42,336 bases of DNA from a virus: the IMG/VR virus record IMGVR_UViG_3300037171_000041, positions 1-42,336 of that record. One strand, given 5' to 3'. Position numbers and translations under genes: made by a program. This document shows positions 30,246 through 39,103 of this stretch, piece by piece. Below the pieces are notes generated by a model that saw only the letters and a program-made list of their open reading frames with translations, had not been told where the DNA came from and searched no databases. Position 1 is the first letter of the stretch. Every line of letters begins with the position of its first letter.

Positions 30246-31496
30246 TTATGCCCCCGCCACAACGACAGCGCCGTTGTCTTGGTACAGATTGCCGAGCCCA
30301 AAGAGTGAATCCATGCGATTGACCTGCATTGAACGCACAGGGTCCCACGCCTTCACTTTTCGAACACTCAGACCGGTGTCGGGGTCAGTTGCCGCGCCCG
30401 CCGACTCAACCGCGTGGGGCACATAGAGCTTTGCTCCCACGATTGCGAAGGCTTGCCGCGTAAGTCCCAGCGCCACGGTTCCACTCTTGCCGTTAGGCGC
30501 AGTGGTTCCAGGCCACAAGGTGAATGCCGCTCCATCTGCCGGCAGAGCATCGACGTTCTGATACTGACTGCCAGGCCCATAGATCGGCGGAAGGAAGTTG
30601 ATGGTATCACCGCCCGCGCCGCCCGCAGCCACAAGTGCCTGCGTCACGGTGAATGTCTTGTTACGCGCCTTGCCGGGTATTTTGTACGTCATCGGGTTAA
30701 CGAGGTTGACGTTGGCAATAGAGAACTTATCGCCAAGATTCCACGTGTCGCCCGCATTCGCCGTAATCACCAGCGAGGTTCCGGACTGCCCAGCACCATG
30801 AACGATCGGATAGCCCGTAGTGCCCGCCCATGTGCCAGCCGTTTGACGAAGAAGCGCCTGCTCTTCAAAGAACATGAAGGTTCCAAGCTCTCCGATCACG
30901 CCCTCTTTCCAGGACATCTCGATTTCGCTTGCCGGATGGAAAATGGTTGTGATGTTCGAGCCAAGCGAGGTCATCATGCTTGAGGAAACGCACATGGCCC
31001 GCTTGCCAAGGACGCCCGCGGCATTCTCTTCGAGGTACTGCCGCGCCGTGTAATAGGTGGAAACCGATGTGGCATCTACCGCGAGAGCGCCCGTCACCAT
31101 ACTGCTGTTGATGGCCGCAAAATTCGCGCACCGTTTGTCGCATTCCTGCGCAAGAGCGGCGGCAGCGGGCTCGAAATACTGCTCTTCAAGCTCCTCTTCC
31201 GAGCGCTCGACCTTGACCGCGGCTTCGTAATCATCCCACTCGAATGCAACCTGCATCCACTGATCGAGTGAAATTGGTGTCTGAAGCCGGTTGATGCCCT
31301 GCGGATCGTATCCCAACCCGTCAGAGACAGTGAATCGCTGAGGGAATTTCACCGTGATCATCGATCCCGGCGCGAACTCCTTTTGGAAGTCCTTTTCCCA
31401 CGAGCGATTGAAGTATTCGGCAACCACCAGCTTGTTCAGCAGGAGGCGCAGAACCTTCATCGAAACCCATTGGGTGTTTAAGAAATTGTTTGCCAC
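30246..31496 (-). CDS. Major capsid (coat) protein, P22 gp5-like
   Basis: 416 residues, GTG start with GGAG 8 nt upstream. VSMKVLRLLLNKLVVAEYFN, ITVKFPQRFTVSDGLGY, QVAFEWDDYEAAVKVERSEE and AQECDKRCANFAAINSSM give the P22-coat-like pattern of the HK97 fold. The length is close to P22 coat (430). Follows the scaffold-like gene, as in P22. Confidence 0.85.
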   Translation of the reverse strand: MANNFLNTQWVSMKVLRLLLNKLVVAEYFNRSWEKDFQKEFAPGSMITVKFPQRFTVSDGLGYDPQGINRLQTPISLDQWMQVAFEWDDYEAAVKVERSEEELEEQYFEPAAAALAQECDKRCANFAAINSSMVTGALAVDATSVSTYYTARQYLEENAAGVLGKRAMCVSSSMMTSLGSNITTIFHPASEIEMSWKEGVIGELGTFMFFEEQALLRQTAGTWAGTTGYPIVHGAGQSGTSLVITANAGDTWNLGDKFSIANVNLVNPMTYKIPGKARNKTFTVTQALVAAGGAGGDTINFLPPIYGPGSQYQNVDALPADGAAFTLWPGTTAPNGKSGTVALGLTRQAFAIVGAKLYVPHAVESAGAATDPDTGLSVRKVKAWDPVRSMQVNRMDSLFGLGNLYQDNGAVVVAGA

Positions 31497-31499
31497 TTG

Positions 31500-32549
31500 T
31501 TAAACTCCACGGCGGCGGGCAAGCGTTTTGCGGTCTTCCGCGCGTTTCCATTCGCGAAATGCCGCATCGTTGCCGCGCTCAATCTGTGCAAGCGCTCTCG
31601 CCGACTCATCCATTTCGCCACCACCGCGATGGTTGATTTCGATAGGAGGAGCGGGAGCCGCTTCTGGGCCTTTTTTGGCTGGAGTCGTTGTCGTTTCCGT
31701 CTGTGTAAACTGACCTTTGTCGTTGCGGGCGCCGTTCTCTTTCCCTTTTTCAAGCTCTTTCACGATATCCTGCTCCATCAGCAGGGCAACGCGCAGAGCC
31801 TTCGAGGGATTTGAGCGACAAGCATCGAGGAAATCGTTTTTGCTTGCCTCATCGCCACCAATTACGTATAAAAGGTCGGCCAACACAGGAGAATCGTTCA
31901 ATACACCGAAAATTTCGCGTGGAATATCGGGTTGCAGCATCTCTTTGACGAGCGGAGCCGCTACCGTATCGTAATCCTGATAGCGTTTCCGTGCCTCAGA
32001 GAGCTTTTCCCCTACCGCTTGGCGTTGCTGCGCGATTTGCTGTTCAGATGCGCGAAATTCTTCTCTCCGGTCGGCCATGTGGTCGGCCAGGGCCGCTTGA
32101 GCGTCTTCCCAGGTCGCATCTTTGTTTTGAGCGATGTACTGGTTCGTCCACTCCGTCGGCTTGAAGGTTTTGCGCCACTCCTGATAGGTGGCAGGCTTTG
32201 CGGGTGACGGTTCCGCTTTCGTCGGTTGCGGCTTGCCAGCCTCTGTCAGTTGTTGTCTGAGCTGCTTGATCTCGGCGGTCAATTCGCCAATGCGGTGTTC
32301 CGCGCCGGGCTTCCGGCGTGACTCCTGCCTATTGATGCCCGGTTCCGTGCCGGGAGCTGGTTTTGCCTGTTGAGGCTCGGTTGTCGCCGTTTTAGGCGTC
32401 TCAGCGGGTGCCGTTTCCGCAGGTTTCGGCTTTTCTGGAAGATTTCCGGTTACGCGCCACTCTGCATATTCCGCAGAGCCGCTTACCGGCAGTTCAAGTG
32501 TTCCTGTTTCGGTTGCAGTTGACGATTCTGCTTGCGTCGTGGTTTCCAT
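31500..32549 (-). CDS. Scaffolding-like protein
   Basis: 349 residues. N-terminal acidic/Pro-rich disordered part, then long coiled coils (EHRIGELTAEIKQLRQQL, REEFRASEQQIAQQRQAVGE) and a charged C-terminal helix (AAFREWKRAEDRKTLARRRG). P22-type scaffolds have the same order and a basic helix that binds coat. AAGGTGAGAG precedes ATG. Between portal and coat, as expected. Confidence 0.75.
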   Translation of the reverse strand: METTTQAESSTATETGTLELPVSGSAEYAEWRVTGNLPEKPKPAETAPAETPKTATTEPQQAKPAPGTEPGINRQESRRKPGAEHRIGELTAEIKQLRQQLTEAGKPQPTKAEPSPAKPATYQEWRKTFKPTEWTNQYIAQNKDATWEDAQAALADHMADRREEFRASEQQIAQQRQAVGEKLSEARKRYQDYDTVAAPLVKEMLQPDIPREIFGVLNDSPVLADLLYVIGGDEASKNDFLDACRSNPSKALRVALLMEQDIVKELEKGKENGARNDKGQFTQTETTTTPAKKGPEAAPAPPIEINHRGGGEMDESARALAQIERGNDAAFREWKRAEDRKTLARRRGV

Positions 32550-32573
32550 CTCTCACCTTCGCGAGTCGAAGAT

Positions 32574-34655
32574 CTATTGCTGCGCGGAGCCGGTTTGGTC
32601 CTGCTGGCCCTGCTGAGCGGCCACTTGCTGCTGTTGCGCTGCTGCCGCCTGTTGCTGTTGAGCCATTCCGGCTTGGTGCGCATGTTCTTGGGCTTGCATT
32701 GCCGTCTCGTGGGCCGCATCGTGCAGCATGTCATAGACTTGGATTTCGCGATCGGCAATCGCTTCGTTCGAGTCTTTTGAGGCATTCATCTGGGCAACTG
32801 CCAGCTTCGTGTCTTCCTGCATCTTGACGATTGACGCCTTACCCTGCTGCTCTATGACCTTGCCTTGGCGTTCAAGCATTAGCTTCTGAATCAAGCCCTG
32901 CATCTGACCTTGCTGCTGCTGCATCATTCCCATTTGCTGCTGCATTGCCTGCAACTGCTGTGCTTGGCCTTGGTTCTGGGGATTCACGATCTCGGCCATC
33001 TGATCACCGAGCGGGCCGAGCTGCTTCAGTTTGATCCCGAGCGAGAATACCTGCGCTGCCTGTGGAGGAGTTAACGGTAAGTTCTTTAGATTCTGGACCA
33101 CCGTATCAACAAACTCGCTCGCTTCTTCGCGCTGCGATTCGTGCGACGGCCCGGCACTGATGGTTACCTGGTAGCGGCCTTTATCGTCTGCGATTGGGAA
33201 GTGATATTCGTGATCACCCTCCATCACCGGAGCGTCCGTGTTGATCTTGGCGAGCTTGTGTGACCCGTCCGCCTCGCGGATTGGCTTCTCGGTCTCGCCT
33301 AAGTCCACGAGAGAAAGCCAGTTATTGACGATCCTTCCCGTTAGCTTGATGGCGCGATCGTAATTATCGACCAAATGGTAGCTGCCGATCGACTGCTCGG
33401 ACTGAATCTTGTCCAGCGCTACGCCGGATTTCTGATTCTGGCGTTGCGCCGCCGATGGCAAAGCCTGCAGGCCCATCGCCGACTGGATTGCGCGCTGACA
33501 AATGTCGATGCCAATTGCATAGGCTTGAAAGTCTGGCGTCTGGGGTGCGCGCTGCGGAGCCTGTAAGGGTTGCCCGGTGGCCTGATCCACCACAACGTCA
33601 TACTGCAGATAGGGATGAAAGACTGTGTTAACCGTCTTCCAAGCCTCTTCGTCCGTCTCGAATTGCCCCACAGCACCGATATAGCTTGTTTTCGGTAGCT
33701 GGCCAACGTTTTCCAGCATCGCGCTGACGACGTAAGCTAATGCCTTCTGCGGATCTCGCGCCAGACTCACCAGCGAGAGCAGTACACGCTCGGCCCCGCC
33801 TTTGCCGTATTCAACCCAGATTTCCTTGCTAAAGCATGCCACGATGGGAATGTATGGACCAGGCTGAGTGTCGGCTTTCTTGAGGATCTCGACGCCATTG
33901 GTTACGTATTGCTGGATCGACCGCTCGGCAACTGTCCGCTGCTTCTTACCCACCTTCTTTGGGGAAGTTTGGATTTCCCAGTATGATGCTACGACAATGC
34001 TCTTGCCGTCATACCAGTCGTTTGCATCGCCGCCGAAGTCATCGGCCGCGAAACTGCGCCTCTCGGCATCGGGATATTCGCGCTCAAATTCCTCCAGGGT
34101 CAGCTTATCGAGTTCAAAGGCCCATTTAATGTCTGAGCCGTCAAGTTCTTTGTAATCAGGGTCAAGTAGGATGGCGTCTGGATTAAGAACAGGCAAGATG
34201 ATGATTTCCTGCTCGTCTGTCTCGTCTGAGACATAGATGCGTCCGACTTTCCAATAGCCAACGTTACGCTCAACCGCGGCTTGCAGGCCGTTGATGTACG
34301 CCTGCGATGCGTTGCAGCCATATTCGATAGCCCGGATGCGATTCTCGCGATATTCGGCTAATTCCTCGGTTGCGCCATCCCCGGCAGGGTCAACGATAAT
34401 GCCGCGTGGGTTCTGCCGTGCCGTGTTGACTACCTGGTTGACGAACTGATTGAGCTGATCCGCGCAAACTGTCGGGCGCCCCTTACGTGCATTGCGGTCC
34501 TCATCGTCCCATGGATCACCCGAGACGTACCGCATGTTCTTCTGGCCCTCCGTGCGATTCCGGCGCCACTTGTCCATCGCATAGCGATAGCGCTCGCGGA
34601 TACGCTTTAAGAGAGCGTCATTCTTGGTGCCGAGGTCAGCGTCTTTCTCAGCCAT
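32574..34655 (-). CDS. Portal protein, P22 gp1-like
   Basis: 693 residues (P22 gp1 has 725). RYRYAMDKWRRNRTEGQKNM, RKGRPTVCADQLNQFVNQV and ARQNPRGIIVDPAG near the N-terminus, then VERNVGYWKVGRIYVSD and YHLVDNYDRAIKLTGRIV are P22-portal style. The C-terminal about 120 residues are Gln-rich coiled coil (MQQQQGQMQGLIQKLMLERQ), the barrel-like extension. Forms the 12-mer vertex for DNA entry. Overlaps the upstream gene by 8 nt. Confidence 0.9.
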   Translation of the reverse strand: MAEKDADLGTKNDALLKRIRERYRYAMDKWRRNRTEGQKNMRYVSGDPWDDEDRNARKGRPTVCADQLNQFVNQVVNTARQNPRGIIVDPAGDGATEELAEYRENRIRAIEYGCNASQAYINGLQAAVERNVGYWKVGRIYVSDETDEQEIIILPVLNPDAILLDPDYKELDGSDIKWAFELDKLTLEEFEREYPDAERRSFAADDFGGDANDWYDGKSIVVASYWEIQTSPKKVGKKQRTVAERSIQQYVTNGVEILKKADTQPGPYIPIVACFSKEIWVEYGKGGAERVLLSLVSLARDPQKALAYVVSAMLENVGQLPKTSYIGAVGQFETDEEAWKTVNTVFHPYLQYDVVVDQATGQPLQAPQRAPQTPDFQAYAIGIDICQRAIQSAMGLQALPSAAQRQNQKSGVALDKIQSEQSIGSYHLVDNYDRAIKLTGRIVNNWLSLVDLGETEKPIREADGSHKLAKINTDAPVMEGDHEYHFPIADDKGRYQVTISAGPSHESQREEASEFVDTVVQNLKNLPLTPPQAAQVFSLGIKLKQLGPLGDQMAEIVNPQNQGQAQQLQAMQQQMGMMQQQQGQMQGLIQKLMLERQGKVIEQQGKASIVKMQEDTKLAVAQMNASKDSNEAIADREIQVYDMLHDAAHETAMQAQEHAHQAGMAQQQQAAAAQQQQVAAQQGQQDQTGSAQQ

Positions 34656-35265
34656 TTACGCTCTTGGGCGGCCTTCCATAATGCGCCTCGTGCGCCTCAC
34701 GAAGCGATGTTTCGCAAGTGGGACAAATCTCAGTCGGATTGAAGCCGGTCGCATCGCTTGAACCATGCGGATCGTACACCCAGCCGTCACGCCGCGCTTT
34801 GATCACTACATCGGCTTTGGTTTGCCCCTCGTGGCCGTAATAAATAGCCTCGGCGGTGCACTTCGCGCAGTGGAGATACAAAGTTCGTGCTGCCATTTCG
34901 CGTTCAAGGATGCTCTGGGCTTGCTTCCGGGAAGTCAAAACATCCTGCGCCGGCCTGAATTCCAGCAATTGTCCAGTGGGCCCGAGAACCGGCAGCTTTT
35001 CACGTTCGGCCATCTCCCCCGCATGGGCAATGTATTGGTCGAGTGGCCACGCCTCGAAGCGAAGATGTGGGCGCATTACCTCGTACATCTCGTGCCGCAG
35101 GGGTGGCTCCATCTCGGTCAAAAGTCGCGAAAAATGATCGTGGTCGCGCACATAGCCGGATGCCAGATGAGCAATTGCTGCTCCCATATCGGAACTCATG
35201 CCAGCCGCCCGCATCGATTTCTTGACGAAAGATGCTTGGCGCTCAGTTGCCGCTAGATCGATCAA
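34648..35265 (-). CDS. Hypothetical protein upstream of portal
   Basis: 205 residues with TTG start overlapping the preceding TGA (AGGG upstream); the next ATG is 17 codons further on. N-terminal helices (GAAIAHLASGYVRDHDHFSR), then a metal-site-like part YLHCAKCTAEAIYYG with ICPTCETSL at the end, i.e. two CxxC knuckles. Unrecognised; conserved position suggests packaging or portal assembly. Confidence 0.6.
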   Translation of the reverse strand: MIDLAATERQASFVKKSMRAAGMSSDMGAAIAHLASGYVRDHDHFSRLLTEMEPPLRHEMYEVMRPHLRFEAWPLDQYIAHAGEMAEREKLPVLGPTGQLLEFRPAQDVLTSRKQAQSILEREMAARTLYLHCAKCTAEAIYYGHEGQTKADVVIKARRDGWVYDPHGSSDATGFNPTEICPTCETSLREAHEAHYGRPPKSVNG

Positions 35266-35414
35266 TATGCACCCTTTTTTGGCATGTAGCTACTTTTGGT
35301 ATCCGCGCTCATGCCACGCGGGGACGGTGGACGGCTCGGACGGTTTGCTGAGACGACGCGCAAAGGCATTGCCAGCTTAGGGGCTGCTGACTTAAGCAGG
35401 GTCGCTTGGATCAT
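35262..35414 (-). CDS. 50-residue microprotein
   Basis: Short gene (ATG at 35414, TGA overlapping the next TTG). Basic and Pro-rich (NRPSRPPSPRGM), ending SYMPKKGAY. No clear Shine-Dalgarno. Reading is supported only by its overlap and position in the operon. Confidence 0.45.
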   Translation of the reverse strand: MIQATLLKSAAPKLAMPLRVVSANRPSRPPSPRGMSADTKSSYMPKKGAY

Positions 35415-35428
35415 CTTAGGCGTCCAGG

Positions 35429-35695
35429 TCACGCTTCCTCTTCGCCTTCCGGCTCCTCTGTTTCTTGCGCCGGCTCGCCCTGGCTTTCTGGGATGTTGAG
35501 GTGGTTGGCGACATGTGCCAGCATCTCGTGGCCTTCGTTCTTGCCGAAGACGTGCGACTCGGGTTCTGCGTATCCCATGCTTATACCGGCCGCGGCGCGA
35601 TTGTCCTTGCGGGGGCTCTCTTTGTAGTGGTGAGTGACCGTATGCCCCCCATTCTCGGCGGGCTCGATTTCCATTCTGCGAATTACCTTAGCCAT
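35429..35695 (-). CDS. Conserved phage hypothetical protein
   Basis: 88 residues. KVIRRMEIEPAENGGHTVTH and HVFGKNEGHEMLAHVANHLN are recognisable as a phage protein seen near terminase/portal genes; the C-terminus is very acidic. Overlaps the 50-residue gene upstream by 8 nt. Function unknown. Confidence 0.65.
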   Translation of the reverse strand: MAKVIRRMEIEPAENGGHTVTHHYKESPRKDNRAAAGISMGYAEPESHVFGKNEGHEMLAHVANHLNIPESQGEPAQETEEPEGEEEA

Positions 35696-35840
35696 TTTTC
35701 TTCAGCTCCTTTGATCCCTTGCGGGCATGTCCCATTGCCGGATTGGCGTGCAGCTCGTCGACCATCTTCGTCTTTTGCGGCGCCGTGAGCGGCGAATACT
35801 TCGAGAGCAGCAGTTTCACTTGCTTACGGGTCCAGGGCAT
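35688..35840 (-). CDS. 50-residue basic microprotein
   Basis: PWTRKQVKLLLSKYSPLTAP then KMVDELHANPAMGHARKG. Start overlaps the upstream stop (TGATG). Lysine/arginine-rich, helical. A very short but tightly packed operon member; unknown role near packaging genes. Confidence 0.65.
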   Translation of the reverse strand: MPWTRKQVKLLLSKYSPLTAPQKTKMVDELHANPAMGHARKGSKELKKNG

Positions 35841-36043
35841 CACTCCCCCAAAATCCGGTTTGCTTTCGCTCGAATCTTCGACGCCGACGACGCGCTCAGA
35901 TTGCCGCGTGCAACCTGCTGTGTGGCGCGTGCCTTGGCGTTAGCGGCGTGGCTGCGGTCTGGCATCGGATACTTGCGCGAGCCTGGCAGGCCGAACGTGC
36001 TGCTGGGCAATGCGTTGCGCTTTGCTGCTTTCAAGACTGCCAT
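35840..36043 (-). CDS. Small basic DUF6582-like phage protein
   Basis: 67 residues. ALPSSTFGLPGSRKYPMPDR followed by SHAANAKARATQQVARGN resembles a common phage/prophage motif (Leu-Pro-x-x-x-Phe ... Tyr-Pro-x-x-Asp-x-x-His-Ala). Begins 1 nt after the terminase stop. Possibly a virion-associated small protein. Confidence 0.65.
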   Translation of the reverse strand: MAVLKAAKRNALPSSTFGLPGSRKYPMPDRSHAANAKARATQQVARGNLSASSASKIRAKANRILGE

Positions 36044-36044
36044 A

Positions 36045-37316
36045 TCACCCCCATACCGATACCGTAACCGGCGGTTTGTTGGTCTTTGCTTTCTTGCCTT
36101 TAGGTTCTTTGATCGCCATCGCCATTGTGCGCAGCGCATCGGCCGGGTGGCTGGCATCGTCGTGTAAGGGTTCGCGTCTCGCTTGCCCTAGCGCGCTTGA
36201 TGGGCCCCATTGGTAGCGCCGCAGATAGCTCAGGCCATCCGCACAAAGATTGGAATCGAAGTACATCTGCGGAAACAGCGTGCGCACCGCATTGATGCCG
36301 TCTGCAATGCTGGATTGGCGCAGAACCTCGACCTTGAATCCTTTGGCGCGGACAACCTCTTCTATCGATCGTCCTGTGCCCAACTGTTTCGCGCCGCCAT
36401 CCCAAGGTAGGTAACAGGTGCCGAGAATGTATCCCCAGGCCTGTATCTCTTTGAGATAGTAGTCGATAGCCTGATGGTCGCCCTCGAAGTAGCGAAGGAT
36501 TTTGACTTCAAACGGCGTGCGCTGCGCGGCCCAAACAGAGACACGATCAGCGTATCCCAGATCAAAGAAAGTGTCGACTGCCCGCATGGTATCGTAGGGG
36601 ACGGCGCGTATTCGGCCTTCCTTCTCAGCCTCCCGTATCTCCGCCTTATAGATCGCGCCTTCAACTGTTGAGCGCGTGCCGCCTTCGTAGACGTGGTGGA
36701 ACGCATCTGGATCTTTAGCTTTGAGGGTCTCAATCTTTTGCTTCGATTCGGGACTCAGCCATTTGTTGTCGTGATAACTTGTCTTTCGCAACCACGCGCC
36801 CGGCGGCGGATCTAACACAAAATCGGTGTAGACGGGATCGGTCACGAGGTCGGGGTTAAGACTCCACCAGATTTCCGAGCCCGGCTTGCGAACAGTCGGG
36901 AGCAGAATCGTCAGGGATCGCCGGCTGACTGTGCTGGCTTCCTCTCCCCAGAAGATGTCGATCGACTCATAGGATTTGATTGAGCTGACGGTTTGCTTGC
37001 GCAAGCCGCAGAAAACAAACTCAGTCGGGTGCCACTCTGGCCCGCGAATCTCGGATTGCAGGACGCGGTAAAAATCGCCTAACCCAAGTCGGCCGATCTG
37101 ATCGCTGAGCAACTGGTGTACAGACTCCCGAATCGAATCCATCGTCTCGCGCCCGCAGAGAATGCGCAGCGGCGTCGCCCAGCCATCCATTTTGCCTGTC
37201 CCCAGCAGCAACAGCGCTTGAGCGATCGACCAGCTCTTGACCCCATCGCGGCCGCCGTAAAGAACCTTGTATGGATGGTGCTCAAGGAGCGGCGTAAGCT
37301 CTTCAGGAAATTGCAT
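36045..37316 (-). CDS. terL: Terminase large subunit
   Basis: 423 residues. Walker A GGRDGVKS (21-28), Walker B IDIFWGEEAS (119-128) with the catalytic Glu, and RNase-H-like nuclease aspartates in FDLGYAD (D252), LPWDGG (D306) and HPADAL (D393). PBSX/XtmB-like family, usually headful packaging. Powers DNA translocation into the prohead and cuts the concatemer. ATG overlaps the small-subunit stop. Confidence 0.95.
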   Translation of the reverse strand: MQFPEELTPLLEHHPYKVLYGGRDGVKSWSIAQALLLLGTGKMDGWATPLRILCGRETMDSIRESVHQLLSDQIGRLGLGDFYRVLQSEIRGPEWHPTEFVFCGLRKQTVSSIKSYESIDIFWGEEASTVSRRSLTILLPTVRKPGSEIWWSLNPDLVTDPVYTDFVLDPPPGAWLRKTSYHDNKWLSPESKQKIETLKAKDPDAFHHVYEGGTRSTVEGAIYKAEIREAEKEGRIRAVPYDTMRAVDTFFDLGYADRVSVWAAQRTPFEVKILRYFEGDHQAIDYYLKEIQAWGYILGTCYLPWDGGAKQLGTGRSIEEVVRAKGFKVEVLRQSSIADGINAVRTLFPQMYFDSNLCADGLSYLRRYQWGPSSALGQARREPLHDDASHPADALRTMAMAIKEPKGKKAKTNKPPVTVSVWG

Positions 37317-37765
37317 CAGGGATTCGAGTTTTGGGTTTTTACGAGTTCGATCTTGATCTCGGCCTGGATAGGACCGCCGCTGGGTCCGCTTGCCTCTACT
37401 GCGCGGCGTTCCATGTATTTTTGTGGCTTCGCCCCTTTAAGAAGGAAGATCATCAGTGTATCGCTATACTCCTGAATGTGCCCTACCAGCTCGCCGCCCT
37501 GGTACACAGGTTTGAGCGTGCCATCTTTGGCCCGGCGTACCGCTTCCTCTTCCAGCAAGTCTGCCGCAACATCCAACGCTTTCTGCCAATCCACAGCGAA
37601 GTCGGGATCGTCCCCTCTCCAATCATACGCCGTGGTCCTCGATAAACCGCTCAATTCACATGCTTTAGTGATGTTGCATGTTTCTTTAAGCGACGCAAGA
37701 AACGCTGCGCGCCTTTTAGGGGTCCGATTTGTCCGCGGCTTATCGCCTTTGATAAGGTTTGCCAT
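37316..37765 (-). CDS. terS: Terminase small subunit
   Basis: 149 residues. N-terminal HTH-like region (FLASLKETCNITKACELSGL, RTTAYDWRGDDPDFAVDW) binds packaging DNA, then EEEAVRRAKDGTLKPVYQGG and DTLMIFLLKGAKPQKYMERR, the usual ending before terL. The overlap with terL is one base. Confidence 0.92.
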   Translation of the reverse strand: MANLIKGDKPRTNRTPKRRAAFLASLKETCNITKACELSGLSRTTAYDWRGDDPDFAVDWQKALDVAADLLEEEAVRRAKDGTLKPVYQGGELVGHIQEYSDTLMIFLLKGAKPQKYMERRAVEASGPSGGPIQAEIKIELVKTQNSNP

Positions 37766-37771
37766 CGCGCA

Positions 37772-38059
37772 TCACACCGCCTCGAACGCGAACTTGTTAG
37801 CTGTCGTTGCGAGTTCAAGCTCGTCCGAATAATGCGGCAGATTTCTTACCACCAGGCCGGGTAGCTCAGCCAACGGCAACGGCTCAGCTATGCGGGCCTG
37901 CTCATTGCGGGCTGTAATCGCCTCTGCAATCGTGAGATCGCGAATCGAAACGCCGTATTCGACCCAGGCACAAGCGCAATTGCCAATAGCCTTAACGGCC
38001 TGGCCATGCTTGAGCGTGAAACCGCGAGATACATTGAGGATGCGATGATTTTTGGACAT
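37772..38059 (-). CDS. Hypothetical protein
   Basis: 95 residues, first gene of the packaging block. KNHRILNVSRGFTLKHGQAV and CACAWVEYGVSIRDLTIAEA; a compact strand-helix pattern, no family recognised. Follows the palindromic intergenic 38060-38125. Confidence 0.55.
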   Translation of the reverse strand: MSKNHRILNVSRGFTLKHGQAVKAIGNCACAWVEYGVSIRDLTIAEAITARNEQARIAEPLPLAELPGLVVRNLPHYSDELELATTANKFAFEAV

Positions 38060-38083
38060 CTCTGGCTTGGTTACTTCAGGAGG

Positions 38084-38111
38084 CCGAGCCTATTGGCGCT
38101 CGGAGCCAATA
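38084..38111 (-). promoter_or_regulatory. Two mutually exclusive hairpins before the late genes
   Basis: CCGAGC (38084-38089) pairs with GCTCGG (38098-38103), and TATTGGC (38091-38097) pairs with GCCAATA (38105-38111). The two stems share sequence, so only one can form. Lies between the HTH gene and the terminase block. It could be an attenuator-like switch, a regulator binding site, or part of the packaging (pac) site. Confidence 0.5.
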
Positions 38112-38125
38112 AATCGGGTGCGGAT

Positions 38126-38347
38126 TTAGTATCGCATGTGATCTGGCAAAGACGCAATGTATGAAGATAACACCTTGTCTTTGTTGAGCTTACGTAACGC
38201 GCTCCGTAAGGTTTGTTCCACTGCTTGGCGAGTGCAACCGAGTCGCTCGGCGATCTGCTGAGTGGTCATCGCGTAATCGCTATAAGGGGTTTTGGCTTTT
38301 GCCTTTACCGCTTCGTGCTGTTGCATTTGCTTCAGTGTAGCATACAT
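38126..38347 (-). CDS. Sigma-region-4-like HTH regulator
   Basis: 73 residues from ATG at 38347. DYAMTTQQIAERLGCTRQAV then EQTLRSALRKLNKDK is the HTH of sigma factor region 4.2. A longer in-frame start at 38404 would place the gene inside the -35 box of the opposite promoter and is not preferred. Neither start has a strong Shine-Dalgarno. Position at the head of the late genes suggests a late-transcription activator. Confidence 0.7.
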   Translation of the reverse strand: MYATLKQMQQHEAVKAKAKTPYSDYAMTTQQIAERLGCTRQAVEQTLRSALRKLNKDKVLSSYIASLPDHMRY

Positions 38348-38397
38348 ACGCAATGTTCGCGATGTGGGACGATAGTAAGAAAGTTTCAAAAAAGTTC

Positions 38398-38426
38398 TTG
38401 ACATTTGGCGTGTAATATCGTAACAT
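38398..38426 (+). promoter_or_regulatory. Sigma70-type early promoter
   Basis: TTGACA (38398-38403), 17-bp spacer, TAACAT (38421-38426, 4 of 6). About 20 nt downstream lies GGAGGGG and the ATG at 38446. Fires away from the late genes. Confidence 0.75.
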
Positions 38427-38445
38427 TATTTCATTGGAGGGGATT

Positions 38446-38766
38446 ATGAAATACGGAATCCGCACATCGAATGGAGATGAACAAATCGGCCAGGTTCTTC
38501 CCAACTCTTTCCATGAGCCGATCTCCTGTGATTGGGTGGAAGAGCTTACTGAACTTGATGGCACCTGCTGTTTTGAGATTTCCGATGATTCTGAAGAGAA
38601 AATTGCTGAAGGCATCCGGGCTTGCCGCTCTTTTTGGCCATCAACTGAATCGTATTTGCTTATTTCTGGCGAGCGTGAGGGCGATGCAGCCCGCGATGGC
38701 GGATTGCCCGAGGATGGAGCAATTTTGATTCGGAAAGCGCAAGTAATGCGCATCTTGGCGAACTAG
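38446..38766 (+). CDS. Hypothetical early protein
   Basis: 106 residues, strong GGAGGGG before ATG. N-terminus KYGIRTSNGDEQIGQVLPNS, acidic middle (ISDDSEEKIAEGIRACRSFW), C-terminal strand/helix (ILIRKAQVMRILAN). First gene of the promoter at 38398; may be an anti-host early protein. Not recognised. Confidence 0.65.
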   Translation: MKYGIRTSNGDEQIGQVLPNSFHEPISCDWVEELTELDGTCCFEISDDSEEKIAEGIRACRSFWPSTESYLLISGEREGDAARDGGLPEDGAILIRKAQVMRILAN

Positions 38767-39012
38767 ATGGGAAGGCCGAAAAAACCGGACTCTCTCACCG
38801 GGAAGGAACGCCAAGCAAAGTATCGCTTGAATCACCCCGGTAAATGCGCTGCCGAGCAAAAGAGGCGGAGAGCACTCCGGCAATACGATAAGAAGTGCTC
38901 CATTTGCGATGAGGCACCAAAAACCGGCTTCAAAAAGTGCGCACGCCACCTCGAGGCGCAACAATTAGCTGTAGCAAAATTCAGATGGCGGAAACGGGTC
39001 CGGGCGGAATAG
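38767..39012 (+). CDS. Small basic zinc-finger protein
   Basis: 81 residues, begins immediately after the previous TAG. Very basic (GKERQAKYRLNHPGKCAAEQ) with a knuckle KCSICDEAPKTGFKKCARHL. Probably binds nucleic acid. No HNH active site visible. Confidence 0.6.
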   Translation: MGRPKKPDSLTGKERQAKYRLNHPGKCAAEQKRRRALRQYDKKCSICDEAPKTGFKKCARHLEAQQLAVAKFRWRKRVRAE

Positions 39013-39103
39013 GCTCCGCCGCTCCGATCCTACGGTAAGCGGTGCACAATGTGGGACGACAGTACTTTAGTCATTTTTTTCTCGGATTTGGCTCACTTTT
39101 TTC

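Noticed and set aside
38060-38130. Late promoter on the minus strand
   Set aside because: Only weak -10-like matches (TACTAAAT) without a -35 at proper distance; a phage- or activator-dependent promoter is possible but not supported.
39018-39080. Intrinsic terminator before the second early promoter
   Set aside because: A weak 5-bp stem lies more than 30 nt from the T-run at 39074-39080, so the two do not form a terminator.
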